DNA of 64,000 nt from Isoetes taiwanensis (GCA_021234155.1 JAJEKV010000097.1:3040074-3104073), one strand, 5' to 3'. Positions 45,801 to 57,099 are shown, numbered from the stretch's first letter. Numbers and translations are program-made. The notes: generated by a model from the sequence alone, not told the origin.

Positions 45801-48800
45801 TTCCTTCTTTCAAAAAACCGGTAACTTGCTCCCTAGGGTAATTTCGCCATTCCTGACGATTTGGTGGTCTATTTGCCATTCCGAGCATCCCTGCCCGAAC
45901 GACAAAACAAAGGCGGTTTCTACAAGGCCGACATCGGGACTTTCCGCGGGTTTGACAAGTTCTCCGACCGATCTGGGAATCTTTTGACCTTCCCCAAAGA
46001 GGGCCCCCGAATCCGAGGATCCAACGGCCGGATAGGGGAACCGGCCCGGAGGGTGGTCATTAGCGCAGCCCCGGGGGCGCCGCCAGAAGGGCTGCCTCGG
46101 GAACTTTTTTGGATCCCGCCTCCCGGGTCCTGGACTCTCCCCTCTTGTGAGGGATCCCCGCAAGGTCCCGGGCCTCGCTTGACTTGGGGAAGGGTGCCAG
46201 CTCTGGTTGTCCCCGCAGAACGGGCTGCCCCGACCGCTCTAATGCTAACCCTTTGACCTAGACCTTCTCCAAAAATTCAAAATTGGGCCGCAGGCCGGAG
46301 ATGAATTAGGGATCCCTACCGGCAAAACCGAATTTATTTTCCGTGCAATGCATTAATTGCTTAATTTTTTAATGTCTTGCCATCGCAGGAAAAGCCCCTC
46401 GACTTCTACTTGCCACATCGGGAGGAGGAAAGGCCCAAACTCCGGCCCGCCGGGCCCCTTGCTCAGATTCCTGGCCGCCGCTTCTCGGCCAGGTCCCAAG
46501 TGCAACAGACCAGGACTCGGCCCCCAAAACGTAAACCCTTCTAGAGCCTAGCAACCCAGGGTTTACGTTTCGAGGCCCCTCCTTGTCGATTCGGCCGACC
46601 TTGGCGCCGTGTCTTGAAGTGGGGTTGGGGTGTTGACGCCGTGAGCGCGGACCCTAAAATCCCTCCGAGGCTGCTTTGCCCCAAATTTCCCTCTCCCCAA
46701 GGCCCCTGGGACGGACGGGCGACCTCCCGCCTCCTGAATCGCGATCTGACTCGCCAATGGACTCAGAACGCCGACATTGCCCTGGGGACCAAGTTCCGTG
46801 GCCAGAAGACCACCCGAACTCCAAGAAGCGCCAAAGTAGCTTTCACTTCCATCACACTCAGAGTCAATTGGCCTAGGATGTGCATGCTGGATACGGTCGT
46901 GGAGGGCGGAGTGTTTTTCTTTTCGCAAAACCGACCGGTGTAACTTGCTCCCTAGGGTAATTTCGCCATTCCGGACGATTTGGCAGGGTCTATTTGCCAT
47001 TCCGGAGCATCCCCGGTGCCCGAACGACAAAACAGTGCGGTTTCTACAAGGCCGACATCAGGACGCCCCGCGGTTTGACAAGTTCTCCCGACCGATCTGA
47101 ATCTTTTGACCTCCCCAAGAGGGGGCCCCCGAATGGAGGATCCAACGGTCGGATAGGGGAACCGGCCCGGGAGGGTGGTCATTAGCGTGCAGCCCCGGGG
47201 GGAGCGCTGCCAGGAAGGGCTGCCTCGGGAACTTTTTTGGATCCCGCCTCCTGGGGTCCTGGGACTCTCCCCTCTTGTGAGGGATCCCCCGCAAGGTCCC
47301 GGCCTCGCTTTGACTTAGCAGGGGAAGGGTGCCAGCCGCTGTCCCCGCAAACGGGCTGCCCCGACGGATTCTAATGCTAACCCTTTGACCTAGACCTTCT
47401 CCTAAAAATTCAAAATTGGGCCGTAGGCTGGAGATGAATTAGGGATCCCTACCGGCAAAAACCGAATTTATTTTCGCGGCAATGCATTAATTGCGAATTT
47501 ACGAATGTCTTGCCATCGCAAAGCCCCGACTTCTACTTGCCATCGGGGAGGAGGAAAGGCCCAAACTCCGGGCCCGCAGGGCCCCTTGTTCGTGATTTCT
47601 ATTGCCGCTTCGGCCAGTCCCAAATGCAACAGACAGACTCGGCCCCAAAAACGTAAACCCTTCTAGAGCCTAGCAACCCACTGTGGTTTACGCTTTCGGA
47701 GGCCCCCTCCTTGTCGATTCGGCCGGACCTTGGCGCCGCGGTCTTGAAGTGGGGTTGGGGTGTTGACCTTGAGCGCTGGACCCTAAAATCCTCGGGAGGT
47801 CGCTTTTGCCCCAAATTTCTCTCCCCAAGGCCCCCGGGGCCGGACGGGACCTCGGGCCTCCGGAATCGCGATCCGACTGGCCAATGGACTCGTAACGCCG
47901 ACATTGCCATGGGGGACCAAGTTCCGCGGGCCGTAAAGACCACCCAACTCCAAGAAGCGCCAAAGTAGCTCACTTCCATCACACTCGAGTCAATTGGCCT
48001 AGGATGTGCATGCGGGGATACTTGTCGTGGGCGTGAGTGTTTCCTTCTTTCGCAAAACCGACGCGGTAACTTGCTCCCCTAGGGTAATTTCGCCATTCCG
48101 GACGATTTGGCAGGTCTATTTGCCATTCCGAGCATCCCTGCGTCTCGAACGACAAAACAAAGGCGGTTTCTACAAGGTCGACATCGGGACCCCGGGTTTG
48201 ACAAGTTCTCCGACCGATCTGGAATCTTTTGGACCTTCCCCAAGAGGGGCCCCGAACGGAGGATCCAACTGGCCGGATAGGGGAACCGCCCGGAGGGTGG
48301 TCATTAGCTGCAGCCGGGGAGCCGCCAGAAGGGGCTGCCTGGGGAACTTTTTGATCCCCGCCTCCGGGTGGGGACTCTCCCCTCTTGTGAGGGATCCCCG
48401 CAAGGTCCCTGGCCTCGCTTGACTTGGGGAAGGGTGCCAGCTCGGTTGCCCCGCACCGGGCTGCCCCGGACCGCTCTAATGCTAACCCTTTGACCTAGAC
48501 CTTCTCCGAAAAATTCAAAATTGGGCCGCAGGCCGGAGATGAATTAGGGATCCCTACCGCAAAAACCGAATTTATTTTCGCGGCAATGCATTAATTGCGA
48601 ATTTACTTAATGTCTTGCCATCAAAAAAGCGCCCCGACTTCTACTTGCCACATCGGGAGGAGGAAAGGCCCAAACTCCGGCCCGCCGCCTCCCCTTGCTC
48701 CGTATTCTCGTTGCCGCTTCGGCCAGGTCCTGTGCAACAGACCAGACTCGCCCCCAAAACGTAAAACCCTTCTAGAGCCCGCAACCCACGTGGTTTACGC

Positions 48801-50050
48801 TTCGGAGGCCCTCTCCTTGTCGATTCTAGGGACCTTGCGCCGTGGTCTTGAAGTGGGGTTGGGGTGTTGACGCCAGAGCTGGACCTAAAATCCTCCTGAG
48901 GTCGCTTTGCCCCAAATTTCCTCTCCCAAGGCCCCGGGGGACGGACGGGCGACTCCTCCGGCCTCCGAATCGCTGATCTGACTCGCCAATGGACTCAGAA
49001 CGCCGACATTGCCCCGGGACCAAGTTCCGCGGGCCAAGACCACCCAACTCCAAGAAGCGCCAAAGTAGCTCACTTCCATCACACTCGAGTCAATTGGCCT
49101 AGGATGTGCATGCTGGATAACCGCCGCGGAGGGCGGAGTGTTTCCTTCTTTCGCAAAACCCAACCGGTAACTTGCTCCCTAGGGTAATTTCGCCATTCCG
49201 GACGATTTGGCAGTGGTCTATTTGCCATTCCGAGCATCCCTGCCCGAACGACAAAACAAAGGCGGTTTCTACAAGGCCGACATCAGACGCCCAAGGGTTT
49301 GACAAGTTCTCCCGACCGATCTGGAATCTTTTGACCTTCCCCAAGAGGGGCCCCCGAACGGAGGATCCAACGGCCGGATAGGGGAACCGGGCCCGGAGGG
49401 TGGTCATTAGCGCAGCCCCTGGGGAGCGCCGCCAGAAGGGCTGCAGCCGAACTTTTTTGATCCCCGCCTCCCGGGGTCCGGACTCTCCCCTCTTGTGAGG
49501 GATCCCCGCAAGGTCCTGGCCTCGCTTGACTTGGGGAAGGGTGCCACCGGTTGCCCCCAAGAACGGGCTGCCCCGACCGCTCTAATGCTAACCCTTTGAC
49601 CTAGACCTTCTCCCAAAAATTCAAAATTGGGCCGTAGGCCGGAGATGAATTAGGGATCCCGCTGGCAAAAACCGAATTTATTTTCGGCAATGCATTAATT
49701 GCGAATTTACTTAATGTCTTGCCACTGCAAAAGCGCCCCTCGACTTCTACTTGCCACATCGGGAGGAGGAAAGGCCCAAACTCCGCCCGCTGGGCCCCTT
49801 GTCCGTGTGATTCTGGGGGCCGCCGCCGCCAGGTCCCAAGTGCAACAGACCAGGACTCGCCCCCAAAACGTAAACCTTTCTAGAGCCCGGCAACCCACTG
49901 TGGTTTACGCCGGAGGCCCTCTCCTTGTCGATTCGCCGGGACCTTGCCGCGGTCTTGAAGTGGAGTTGGGGTGTTGACGCGTGAGCGCTGACCCTAAAAT
50001 CCTCCTGAGGTCTGCTTGCCCCAAATTTCCTCTCCCCAAGGCCCCGGGAA
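39817..50050 (+). repeat. Satellite array, 1.1-kb monomer, about 8.4 copies plus an expanded first unit
   Basis: The landmark CGGGCTGCCCC(G)AC...TCTAATGC recurs at about 39,817, 41,827, 42,924, 44,020, 45,134, 46,221, 47,352, 48,457 and 49,564, giving spacings of 1,087-1,131 bp. The first interval is 2,010 bp because an internal 300-bp block is amplified. The last copy stops after about 486 bp at 50,050 (CCCCAAGGCCCCGGGAA). Each unit is GC-rich, unlike the surrounding AT-rich DNA, and has no conserved open frame; long frames seen within it fall in different frames in each copy and are broken by indels. It is not an rDNA spacer or a known satellite that I recognise. Confidence 0.92.
40110..41320 (+). 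repeat. About 300-bp subunit repeated four times inside the first satellite unit
   Basis: CCCCAAAACGTAAACCCTTC-containing blocks start near 40,110, 40,418, 40,712 and 41,019 (steps 308, 294 and 307 bp). Each ends with the GCCAATGGACTC...CGACATTGCC segment; only the last continues into the full 1.1-kb monomer. Confidence 0.88.
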
Positions 50051-50099
50051 CTCGAAATTCAAGGTGAGACGCCGTTGAACCCTCAAGCCGCGGTCCAAA

Positions 50100-50240
50100 A
50101 CCCTTAGCAAGAATCTATGAAGAGGCCGCAACCATATATGAAGTTGTATGTGATCATGCACTAGAGAATATGGCAAATCAAAGAAGCTCTTCTTGCAGCT
50201 TTGCATGGATCAGAGCCGGGCATGCCTTGTGTAGATTGTA
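50100..50240 (+). other. Exon-like segment, unidentified
   Basis: One frame reads ARIYEEAATIYEVVCDHALE then NMANQRSSSCSFAWIRAGHA for about 45 codons. No family recognised. It lies between the satellite end and the WG fragment and may be another captured exon. Confidence 0.25.
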
Positions 50241-50460
50241 TGCGTAAGAGCAACCCGGGTGAGCCATATGTTTGCACCGCTACCATGATCAAGTGATTGG
50301 CAAGCTTGATTTAGTATGAAAGTATGCAAGTGAAGCTCAATGGTGCACAAGTCCGGTTTATTAAAGTGGATAGATAAACAAGGATGGAGAGAAATCTAAG
50401 TGGATAGATAAAGAAGGATAGATAAAATACATAAGTAATCATTGCCAACTAGTGCTCCAT

Positions 50461-50650
50461 TATTATCCGCCCAGATGTGTGAGTTTCATTGGAAGCAATA
50501 CCCCAAGAATCATTGGCATCCGAGTTGCCTCCTCCCCATCCGTCATTTCCATTTGATGCAATTCCCCAACTATCATTCTCACCGATTCCTTGTTATCTCA
50601 GATCATTGTTACCAATAGCATCATGTTGATTTCCTCCCCATCGATATTCA
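50461..50650 (-). pseudogene. WG/GW-repeat (Argonaute-hook type) exon fragment, captured
   Basis: The minus strand from about 50,646 reads YRWGGNQHDAIGNNDLR, one TAA, then NDSWGIASNGNDGWGGGNSD then ANDSWGIASNETHTSG. It contains four WG pairs, in a G/N/S/D-rich setting typical of Argonaute hooks such as those in the C-termini of NRPE1 (Pol V largest subunit) and SPT5L/KTF1. The two DSWGIASN repeats differ only at synonymous positions (AGT/TCT, GGA/GGT, GCA/GCT, TCA/TCC), strong evidence that this frame was once under protein selection. Hooks bind AGO4-clade Argonautes. Which parent gene it comes from is unclear. It lies head to head with the AGO fragment starting 15 bp away. Confidence 0.65.
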
Positions 50651-50654
50651 CAGA

Positions 50655-51655
50655 GTTTCAATGATGTTCAATGCTTTAAAATCTCAGCTAAAAGAGCCAC
50701 CAGAGTTTATTCTATGCATTCTACCCTCGAAAAGACCGATCTCTATGCCTGGTAATGGTTTGATTCCTTTTATATGTAGTTTACTTAAGGAAGATGCAAT
50801 GCATACTTATGCAGAGAGATGTTTTGCGTGGCCGCTTAACAAACTGCTTCGCCGACGTTGGAGTTGTTAATCGCTGTATAGTTCCTCCCCGTAATATAAA
50901 TGATCAAGACTTGACTAATGTGGCTTTGAAAATTAATGCCAAGGTAACTCACTTGGTACCCCATAATGGCTCCCCCGCTCATTGAACTCAAGACTTACTT
51001 TAAAACAGAGTGTGGAGGATATAATAATGATGTTATCGATGGAATTTCGTCGTGGTCTTCCAAAGGTCTCCGTGGAGCCAACTATAATCTTTGGAATGGA
51101 TGTGTCACATGGAGCCCCATTCTCGCCAAATTCACCATCAATTGCAATTGTAAGGATTGAACTGTGTGTGCACTTGACATTTCAAATTTCAATTCATTAC
51201 ATTCCTATTTTAACTTGCGTGCAAGTGTAATTCTACAGATTGGCCAACGATATCCCAAATTTTGTCGTGATCGGTCAAAACACAATCACACTAAAAATGT
51301 GAAACTATGAATGCGCTTGTAATCTAAGAACCTTCGGGGCATGATTGCGTAAGTAACATAAATAACTTTTTTCAACTGATATTGAAAGGATAATTAACTT
51401 TTGCTTGTGGGTGGAATTGTTGAAAGGGTTTGCGTGCTCAAGAAGTATCGAACAAAACAGCTTGCCTCCACAGCCTTTGTTGTATTCGTGTTCCTACCCC
51501 TTATGGCTATGTATAGTTCTCCCCTTTTTCGTGTTCAATTTTAATAAATTTTATTGTATTGTGGACTTCGTGGATGGTGTCACGAATCCCCCTTTTGCAA
51601 GTGTTCTTAATGTAGGGTTGGCAAGCAATACTAAAGGTGTGAGATGTTGGTTTAA
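50655..51655 (+). pseudogene. AGO4-clade Argonaute PIWI-domain fragment with introns, captured
   Basis: Exon a (to 50,751) reads SQLKEPPEFILCILPSK; with one base restored it would continue in the family's next segment. Exon b (50,815-50,943) reads CIVPPRNINDQDLTNVAL then KINAK and ends at GTAACT. Exon c (51,009-51,149) reads RGLPKVSVEPTIIFGMDVSH then GAP and PSIAI; GMDVSHG contains the first catalytic D and, with SHG rather than THP, is typical of the AGO4/6/9 clade. Exon d (51,239-51,318) reads WPTISQ and VKTQSH. Later pieces read ELLKGFACSRS (about 51,415) and IVDFVDGVTNPPFASVLNVG (about 51,560-51,620), matching FRDGVSE..F..VLNVEL with the second catalytic D. The final H region is absent. 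Introns have GT-AG ends, so the capture was of genomic DNA. Intact relatives bind 24-nt siRNAs in RNA-directed DNA methylation. Confidence 0.82.
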
Positions 51656-51704
51656 GAAATCGATTTTGAAATGTTTAATAAATTGATTTTTTGCGTGAGA
51701 TGTT

Positions 51705-52090
51705 TAAAGGGCACGCCGTTTTAACACAAAGACGTCGTTATAGACGCCGCTTAACGACTATGACGTATAAAATTTGAAAGATAAAAAATTTGAGTTTGAT
51801 TTCTACATTTTCTATCACAAAAATGTCCGGAGGTGGAGGCAAACCGGACTTTCAACATCCTGTTCAAGCAGCTTCCTCGAAAGTTAGATTATCGCGATAA
51901 ATGATGTACCTCCACTCGGGTAACAATCCTTTTTGTATAATAATTATAATTATAATAATAACTTATAATTATAACTTAATAAAAAGGGCACGCCGCTTAA
52001 CACAAAGACGACGTTATAGACGCCGCTTAACGACTATTGCAAACGCCGTTAACGACCTCGCGACGCCGCTCAACGACGCCTCCAGAACTT
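51705..52090 (+). repeat. Two internal blocks of subterminal-type repeats
   Basis: GGGCACGCCGTTTTAACACAAAGACG...GACGCCGCTTAACGACTAT (51,708-51,765) is repeated at 51,988-52,038 as GGGCACGCCGCTTAACACAAAGACG..., followed by more CGCCGTTAACGACC and CGCCGCTCAACGACGCC words. Confidence 0.7.
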
Positions 52091-52439
52091 TTATCAAAAA
52101 TGAGCTTTTTCCGCCTAGTTTTTTTGGTTCAATGGAGGAGCGTTTTTTTGGCATTTTTGATGGATCATCCTTTGCGGTCCTTTCCAAGATTCAAGCAAGC
52201 ATCCAAAGGTATTTCAATGGATCAATCAACTCTATTTTTGAATTAGGCTTGTTGTTTGATAGATTTAGGGCTTGTTTTTCTTGTTTGTTTTCAATCCATC
52301 CCATTTCTATCCTCCCTCTTTTTTCCATCCTTGTTTTTCTTCCATCCATTTCTTCTTATTAGTATGAATCGAATCCTCCTCCTTTCTTCTTCCAATGATC
52401 TTCCAATCATTGGTTTCTTCCTTCTAATCTTCCGTTTCT

Positions 52440-52640
52440 TCCAACCTTCTATTCATTTTCTTCTTCTTCTTCTTTTCATTCTACCACTTTCTCATTCTAT
52501 TCAATCTTTTCTTCTTCTTCTTCTTCTTTCTTCTTCTTCTTCCTCTTCCTCTTTCTTCTTCTTCTTCTTCTTTCTTCTCTTCTTCTTCTTCTTCTTCTTC
52601 TTCTTTCTTCTTCTTCTTCTTCTTCTTCTTCCTCTTCTAT
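52440..52640 (+). repeat. Long (CTT)n microsatellite
   Basis: About 180-200 bp of CTT/TTC units with occasional CTC changes. It encodes only low-complexity Ser/Phe/Leu text and is not a gene. Confidence 0.9.
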
Positions 52641-52649
52641 TTTTTTCCA

Positions 52650-52742
52650 TGGAAGAAGGACGCCGCTGAAAGACCAGGCCCATTCTTCCTCTATTTTTAT
52701 TACAAGAAGGGGACGCCGCTGAAAGACTAGGCCCCTTCTTTT
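52650..52742 (+). repeat. Tandem duplicate with GGACGCCGCTGAAAGAC
   Basis: GAAGGACGCCGCTGAAAGACCAGGCCC...TCTTCCTCTATTTTTAT is followed by GAAGGGGACGCCGCTGAAAGACTAGGCCCCTTCTTTTT. It carries the same GACGCCGCT core as the element ends. Confidence 0.7.
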
Positions 52743-53056
52743 TATGTTGTTCTTTTTTTTTTATTTTCATTTTTTACATGTCAATATATAGTTCTTTTAA
52801 TTAACAATGTAAATAGTTTTAATGTCAATGATCTTTTCAATGTGAATCGCCTTTTTTTTTTTTTTTTTTTTTTTTATTTATTTCTTTATTTATGTAAGTT
52901 TTCTAATTATTGAATGCCTTTTTTTTTTTGCATGTACACTAATAACAAAATGCGCCGCCTTTTGGAAATCGATTTTCAAATCAAGACATTCTAGGTAAGA
53001 ATTTGAGTTTGAGTAGGAGAATAAAATTTTAATGTTTTATTTAGGTTAAAAAAAAA

Positions 53057-53395
53057 CTTGGGGAGACTTGGACAGGGCATGGTCGGCCCGCCTTTGAGTG
53101 GAGAAGACTAGGTGTTCCGGGTCCAAGCTCACCGCTTACTCTTGTAATTTTATTGATTAATGTATTTAGTTTAGAAAAAAAAAAAAAATTGGGGAGACTT
53201 GGACAGGGCATGGTCGGCCCGCCTTTGAGTGGAGAAGACTAGGTGTTCGGGGTCCAAGCTCACCGCTTACTTTTGAAATTTTATTGATTAATGTATTTAG
53301 TTTAGAAAAATTTGGGGAGACTTGGACAGGGCATGGTCGGCTCCACTTTGAGTGGAGAAGACTAGGTGTTCCGGGTCCAAGCTCACCGCCACTCT
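53057..53395 (+). repeat. Three tandem 120-132-bp units
   Basis: GGGGAGACTTGGACAGGGCA followed by TGGTCGGC...GTGGAGAAGACTAGGTGTTC starts near 53,058, 53,190 and 53,310. It is related to the two units at 32.27-32.45 kb. Confidence 0.85.
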
Positions 53396-53699
53396 TGTTT
53401 ATTTTTTATTAATATATCAATAAATAGAAATCTTTTACGGATTGGACAAGGGCGTGGTTTTTGAAAAAAATTGCATTATTGATTTTCGGTTTCTAGTTAA
53501 GAATGTTGTTTTTAAAGATGTTAGGGATGTCAAAGAAACACCGATGTGGAGTGGTTAAGAGCAAGAAAAATTTAAATAGTTGGTTTAAAAAAAAAAAAAA
53601 AATTAAAAGGGAAACTAACTCTTAAGAAAGTAGGTAAAGATTCATAATGAAGGTTTGAAAAAGTCACAAAGCAAGATTAATGAATCTAAATTGGTTTGT

Positions 53700-55090
53700 A
53701 GGTATGGCCCCGACCGCGGAAGACACTAATGATTAGTGAGATTAGACGATGGTCATAAATGAGATATGTGCTAACGAAAAGTCCCGACCGAGATGCAAAC
53801 CGGTCAACGGTCGCACCATTTTGTCGACATGTGAAAAGGAAGTGCCAATTTGAGTTAGCACAAAAATGGCCGTGTCAAGAAGAAATGTTGACTTCTCTCC
53901 TTGACACACATGTAAAGCCAATGATTGGAAACCCCATGGATGAATCAAGACATGTTTGAAGCATTCGCAGTTTTAAAAGTCCCAATGCCGAGGCTCGTGG
54001 TCAAGGAATGGGTAGCTTCATGGAATTCCTCAAAGAAGTTTAATGCTTGATCACAAGAACATCATTGCGGATCTCAATGCACGCCGGGCTTGAGGTAATT
54101 AAAAATGCTTTGCATCGTGGGGGAAGCTCTAGTGGAGCAGGCCTAGCAAGCCCCACTTTTCTTTGGAGAATCACATGAACACATCAATCTTTGTTGATCC
54201 CATGCCCGTAGAGGCCGTGGATGTGATACTTTATTGAGGAGAAACCAACACATCGCACGACAAATCAAAATCAACGGAACACAACACTTCCAAGATGATG
54301 AGCTATACAAAGGATGGGTTTTCAAGGGCAAAGATAGGGCGTAGACGCATGAGATGGCTCAAAGATACATACGCTTCAAGAGCCCGCAGATCCCGCTTTG
54401 GCTACATCCATTGGACTTGCATATGAAGTTGCTAGCTCTAGTGGGGATACCATAGGGCCAATGGTGATTCTACCTTTCATGAATGGAGAGACACTTGCAC
54501 ACTTGTTTGACTATTTACCTAATAACTTGTCACGTTTTAGAAGATGGTCAAATGCAATTGCTAGAGCCAAGAAGAACCGACAAACACATAGGCCGAACTT
54601 AGGAGCAAAATGCGAAGTTGTATATCAAGATGTTCCGTAGATAGCTCTTGCCCCAGCGTAAAGGTGTCGTTGAGATCCACAAAGGCCACTTCACTCACAC
54701 AAAGCTTAATTGCAAGAGAGTCAAATTACATTTTGATGATGAGTACCAAAATGTGTGGGTGGCCATTGGTGATTGGGACAATGCAATTCATTTTACGCCA
54801 AAGAGCGCCCCCCTTGTTGAAGTGTTCAGATTACTTTTGGATGGACAAGCAAAATATCCATGGTTAGAGGAAACCGTGGTTTGAGAAATCAAAGGATGAT
54901 GATCGTGGTATGGGGACACTAAATTCATGATGTCTATGCATTGGGATATATTTATGAGATGCTTCGGATTTCGCGTGCAAGCTATGCATTTAATGGAGTG
55001 GTTTAATAATAACAACAATGCCCAATGGATTAATCCAACCCATATGTACCAACGACGCCTTGACAAGTTGAGGAGGAAAAAACAAGAATG
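53700..55090 (+). pseudogene. Broken reading frames of an unidentified element or captured gene
   Basis: Consecutive protein-like pieces in changing frames include KCQFELAQKWPCQEEMLTSL (53,840-53,900), LAYEVASSSGDTIGPMVILP then FMNGETLAHLFDYLPNNLSR (54,415-54,540), GVVEIHKGHFTHTKLNCKRV then KLHFDDEYQNVWVAIGDWDN (54,660-54,780) and MEWFNNNNNAQWINPTHMYQ (54,990-55,050). Composition looks like a real protein rather than noise, but no domain was recognised. It is on the same strand as TNP2. Confidence 0.35.
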
Positions 55091-55689
55091 ATGTGCCTAC
55101 GGAAGACGATTCTCATCACGCACCCAAAGCTTCCGGGTTGTTGAAGCCTTACAAAGTGTTGGAATATCTTCTACCATGGTTGTGAGACAAAGACGACACA
55201 TGAAGTGCATGGATGCCTTGAGATGTCAAAATTGTTGTTGTCACAACTCAAATAATGAATACAATATTGTATATCTTGCCATGTTTAAGAGTATTAAATT
55301 TTTTTAATTGTCTAATAACCAAATATATAAAGACACTTTTAATTATTCAAATCCCAATGTTTTGTAATGAACTTCCCATGTTGCTAACATTTGTTGCTTT
55401 CCTACTATGTTATTCATCGCGACTCCATATAAATAACTTGCAAGTTTTTGCACATGTCCAAAGAACCATGGGATGCGCGCACGATGGCATATCTATTGTT
55501 CACAACTTTACTTCTCAAGGTGGCTTGGTAGCCTTACCGACAGCCCTAAACCCCGCAAAGGCCTTTAAGAGGCGGTTGGTCGCTCGGGTTTAGCTCGCCA
55601 CCACCGCCACCTCCACCATTGTGTGGATTTGGTATGGATTTTTTCTAGGATAAAATGTAAGTTAACCATTTATTTTAACGCTCTAATGT

Positions 55690-57030
55690 TTTTAAATGTA
55701 GCGTAAATGCGGTTGCGCCCTTCTTTTCCTATGCATAATGTTCGCCGTCAGGGTTATGGGCGGATCTTCTTCTCATCACCACCAAGAGATCGAAAAGGAC
55801 CTCGTGATCCGCCAGGAAGATCTAAGAGCGTGGAACTCCGAGATATCAACGAGGCGATAACCCCAAGATAGGTGGAATGCCTTGCATTCGGGATGTCGCC
55901 CGCAGTAAATGGAGATTGCGCGCCAGTCGTTGAACAAAGTAGGCGGAGGTCCGGGCGCCCATGACCTCCACGCCATAGCTCATACACTCCTTCTCGAATT
56001 CAATCTTGGGGCCGCTCCCCGTTAGCACGAGGAGAATGAACCCCAATGGCGCGAGCCGACCGCCGCCCACGCCGGAGTGGACGCACCTCTTCAAGCTCGT
56101 TAAAGATCGCGGCACCACCGCACCACCTCCACGAAGGCATCTCTTTCAATATGAGTGAGTTCATCTTGAATTATGCCCTTTTTGTTCACTAACACATATT
56201 CATATGTTAGTCGATGTTGAGTGTAGTAGCAAGAAAGTTGCCGCTACCACAAAGATCGCAGATGATGCACAATTTTGGAAGATGGCTAATAATGTCACAA
56301 ATAGCATTTGCCATAACGCCCACAAGGGTGAATGGAACTCGGAGCCTATGATGAGGAAAAAGAGAGGATCAAGGAGATTTTAGAAGCGTAATATCCCCGA
56401 GCTCAAGTCGAGAGATCTCATGGAGGGAGCTTTGTTCAAAAGTGGTAAACATGTTAAATCCACTGTGTATTAGGCTCTTTCGCTCTTCATTATAACCTCA
56501 TTGTACTCATATTTTATTTATATTTTGCGAGGTAATCGAAGAAGCAACCAAAGCTCTTGCCAAAGCTACAGGAGTCCCGATAGAGGGAAGTGGCACACCT
56601 TATCCGGGTTGACTAATGAGGCATTTCAAGTACATCATCTCTCCCATGAGTCGATAATTAGATGATGCCATGTGGACTAAGTCCTTGTATTGCATTGTAG
56701 TGTTTGAAGGCCAACATATTATCAAAGAAAGGGGAAGCTAGAACAAAGCAAATACCGGACGCGAGGTACGACGAAGCAAGTGGCGCCATAGTGCCAATAA
56801 GACTGGTCCGGCGGTTATGGCTTTCTCGATAAGCTATTTGTAAGTATAAATTTGGTTTATAATGTAGGTTCTCGAAGTTGAACACTAACATTAGTTTTGG
56901 TGCTCATTCTCACTAGGCGCCATTTGTCGGTCGCCCTACCGCTAAAGATGAACGCTAAAGGGCCTTCAAACAAGGGCATCATGCGCTATCGCAGACGCCA
57001 TCGCTACAAGTGAAAGGGGGGGATGAAGTG
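55690..57030 (+). pseudogene. Broken frames, possible second CACTA protein
   Basis: Pieces such as DDAQFWKMANNVTNSICHNA then HKGEWNSEPMMRKKRG (56,265-56,370) and EEATKALAKATGVPIEGSGT (56,535-56,600) alternate with AG/GT-bounded gaps. GC-rich 55,740-56,130 can be read on both strands and no reading is convincing. No family assigned. Confidence 0.3.
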
Positions 57031-57099
57031 TGTATCATTCATTAGATAATTATTTGTGACTACAATGAACTAATTGTTGCGATACAATATAATGCGTAA

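Noticed and set aside
39900-49980. Many 60-150-codon open frames on both strands across the satellite
   Set aside because: They lie in different frames in successive monomers and are interrupted by indels; GC-rich repeats simply lack stops. No conserved protein is supported.
39817-50050. Ribosomal DNA spacer or CRISPR array
   Set aside because: No rRNA sequence adjoins it, and the repeats are 1.1 kb head-to-tail units with no unique spacers.
52501-52770. Lys/Glu-rich and Ser/Phe-rich frames around 52.5-52.7 kb
   Set aside because: They are translations of the (CTT)n microsatellite.
55846-56118. Minus-strand 90-codon frame as a real gene
   Set aside because: The same GC-rich stretch is equally readable on the plus strand, and no domain was recognised in either.
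56690-56705. TTGTAGTG near 56,695 as an alternative CACTA right end
   Set aside because: No subterminal repeats precede it, whereas 57,590-58,090 leads directly to the TTTGTAGTG at 58,125 with a matching CAT duplication.
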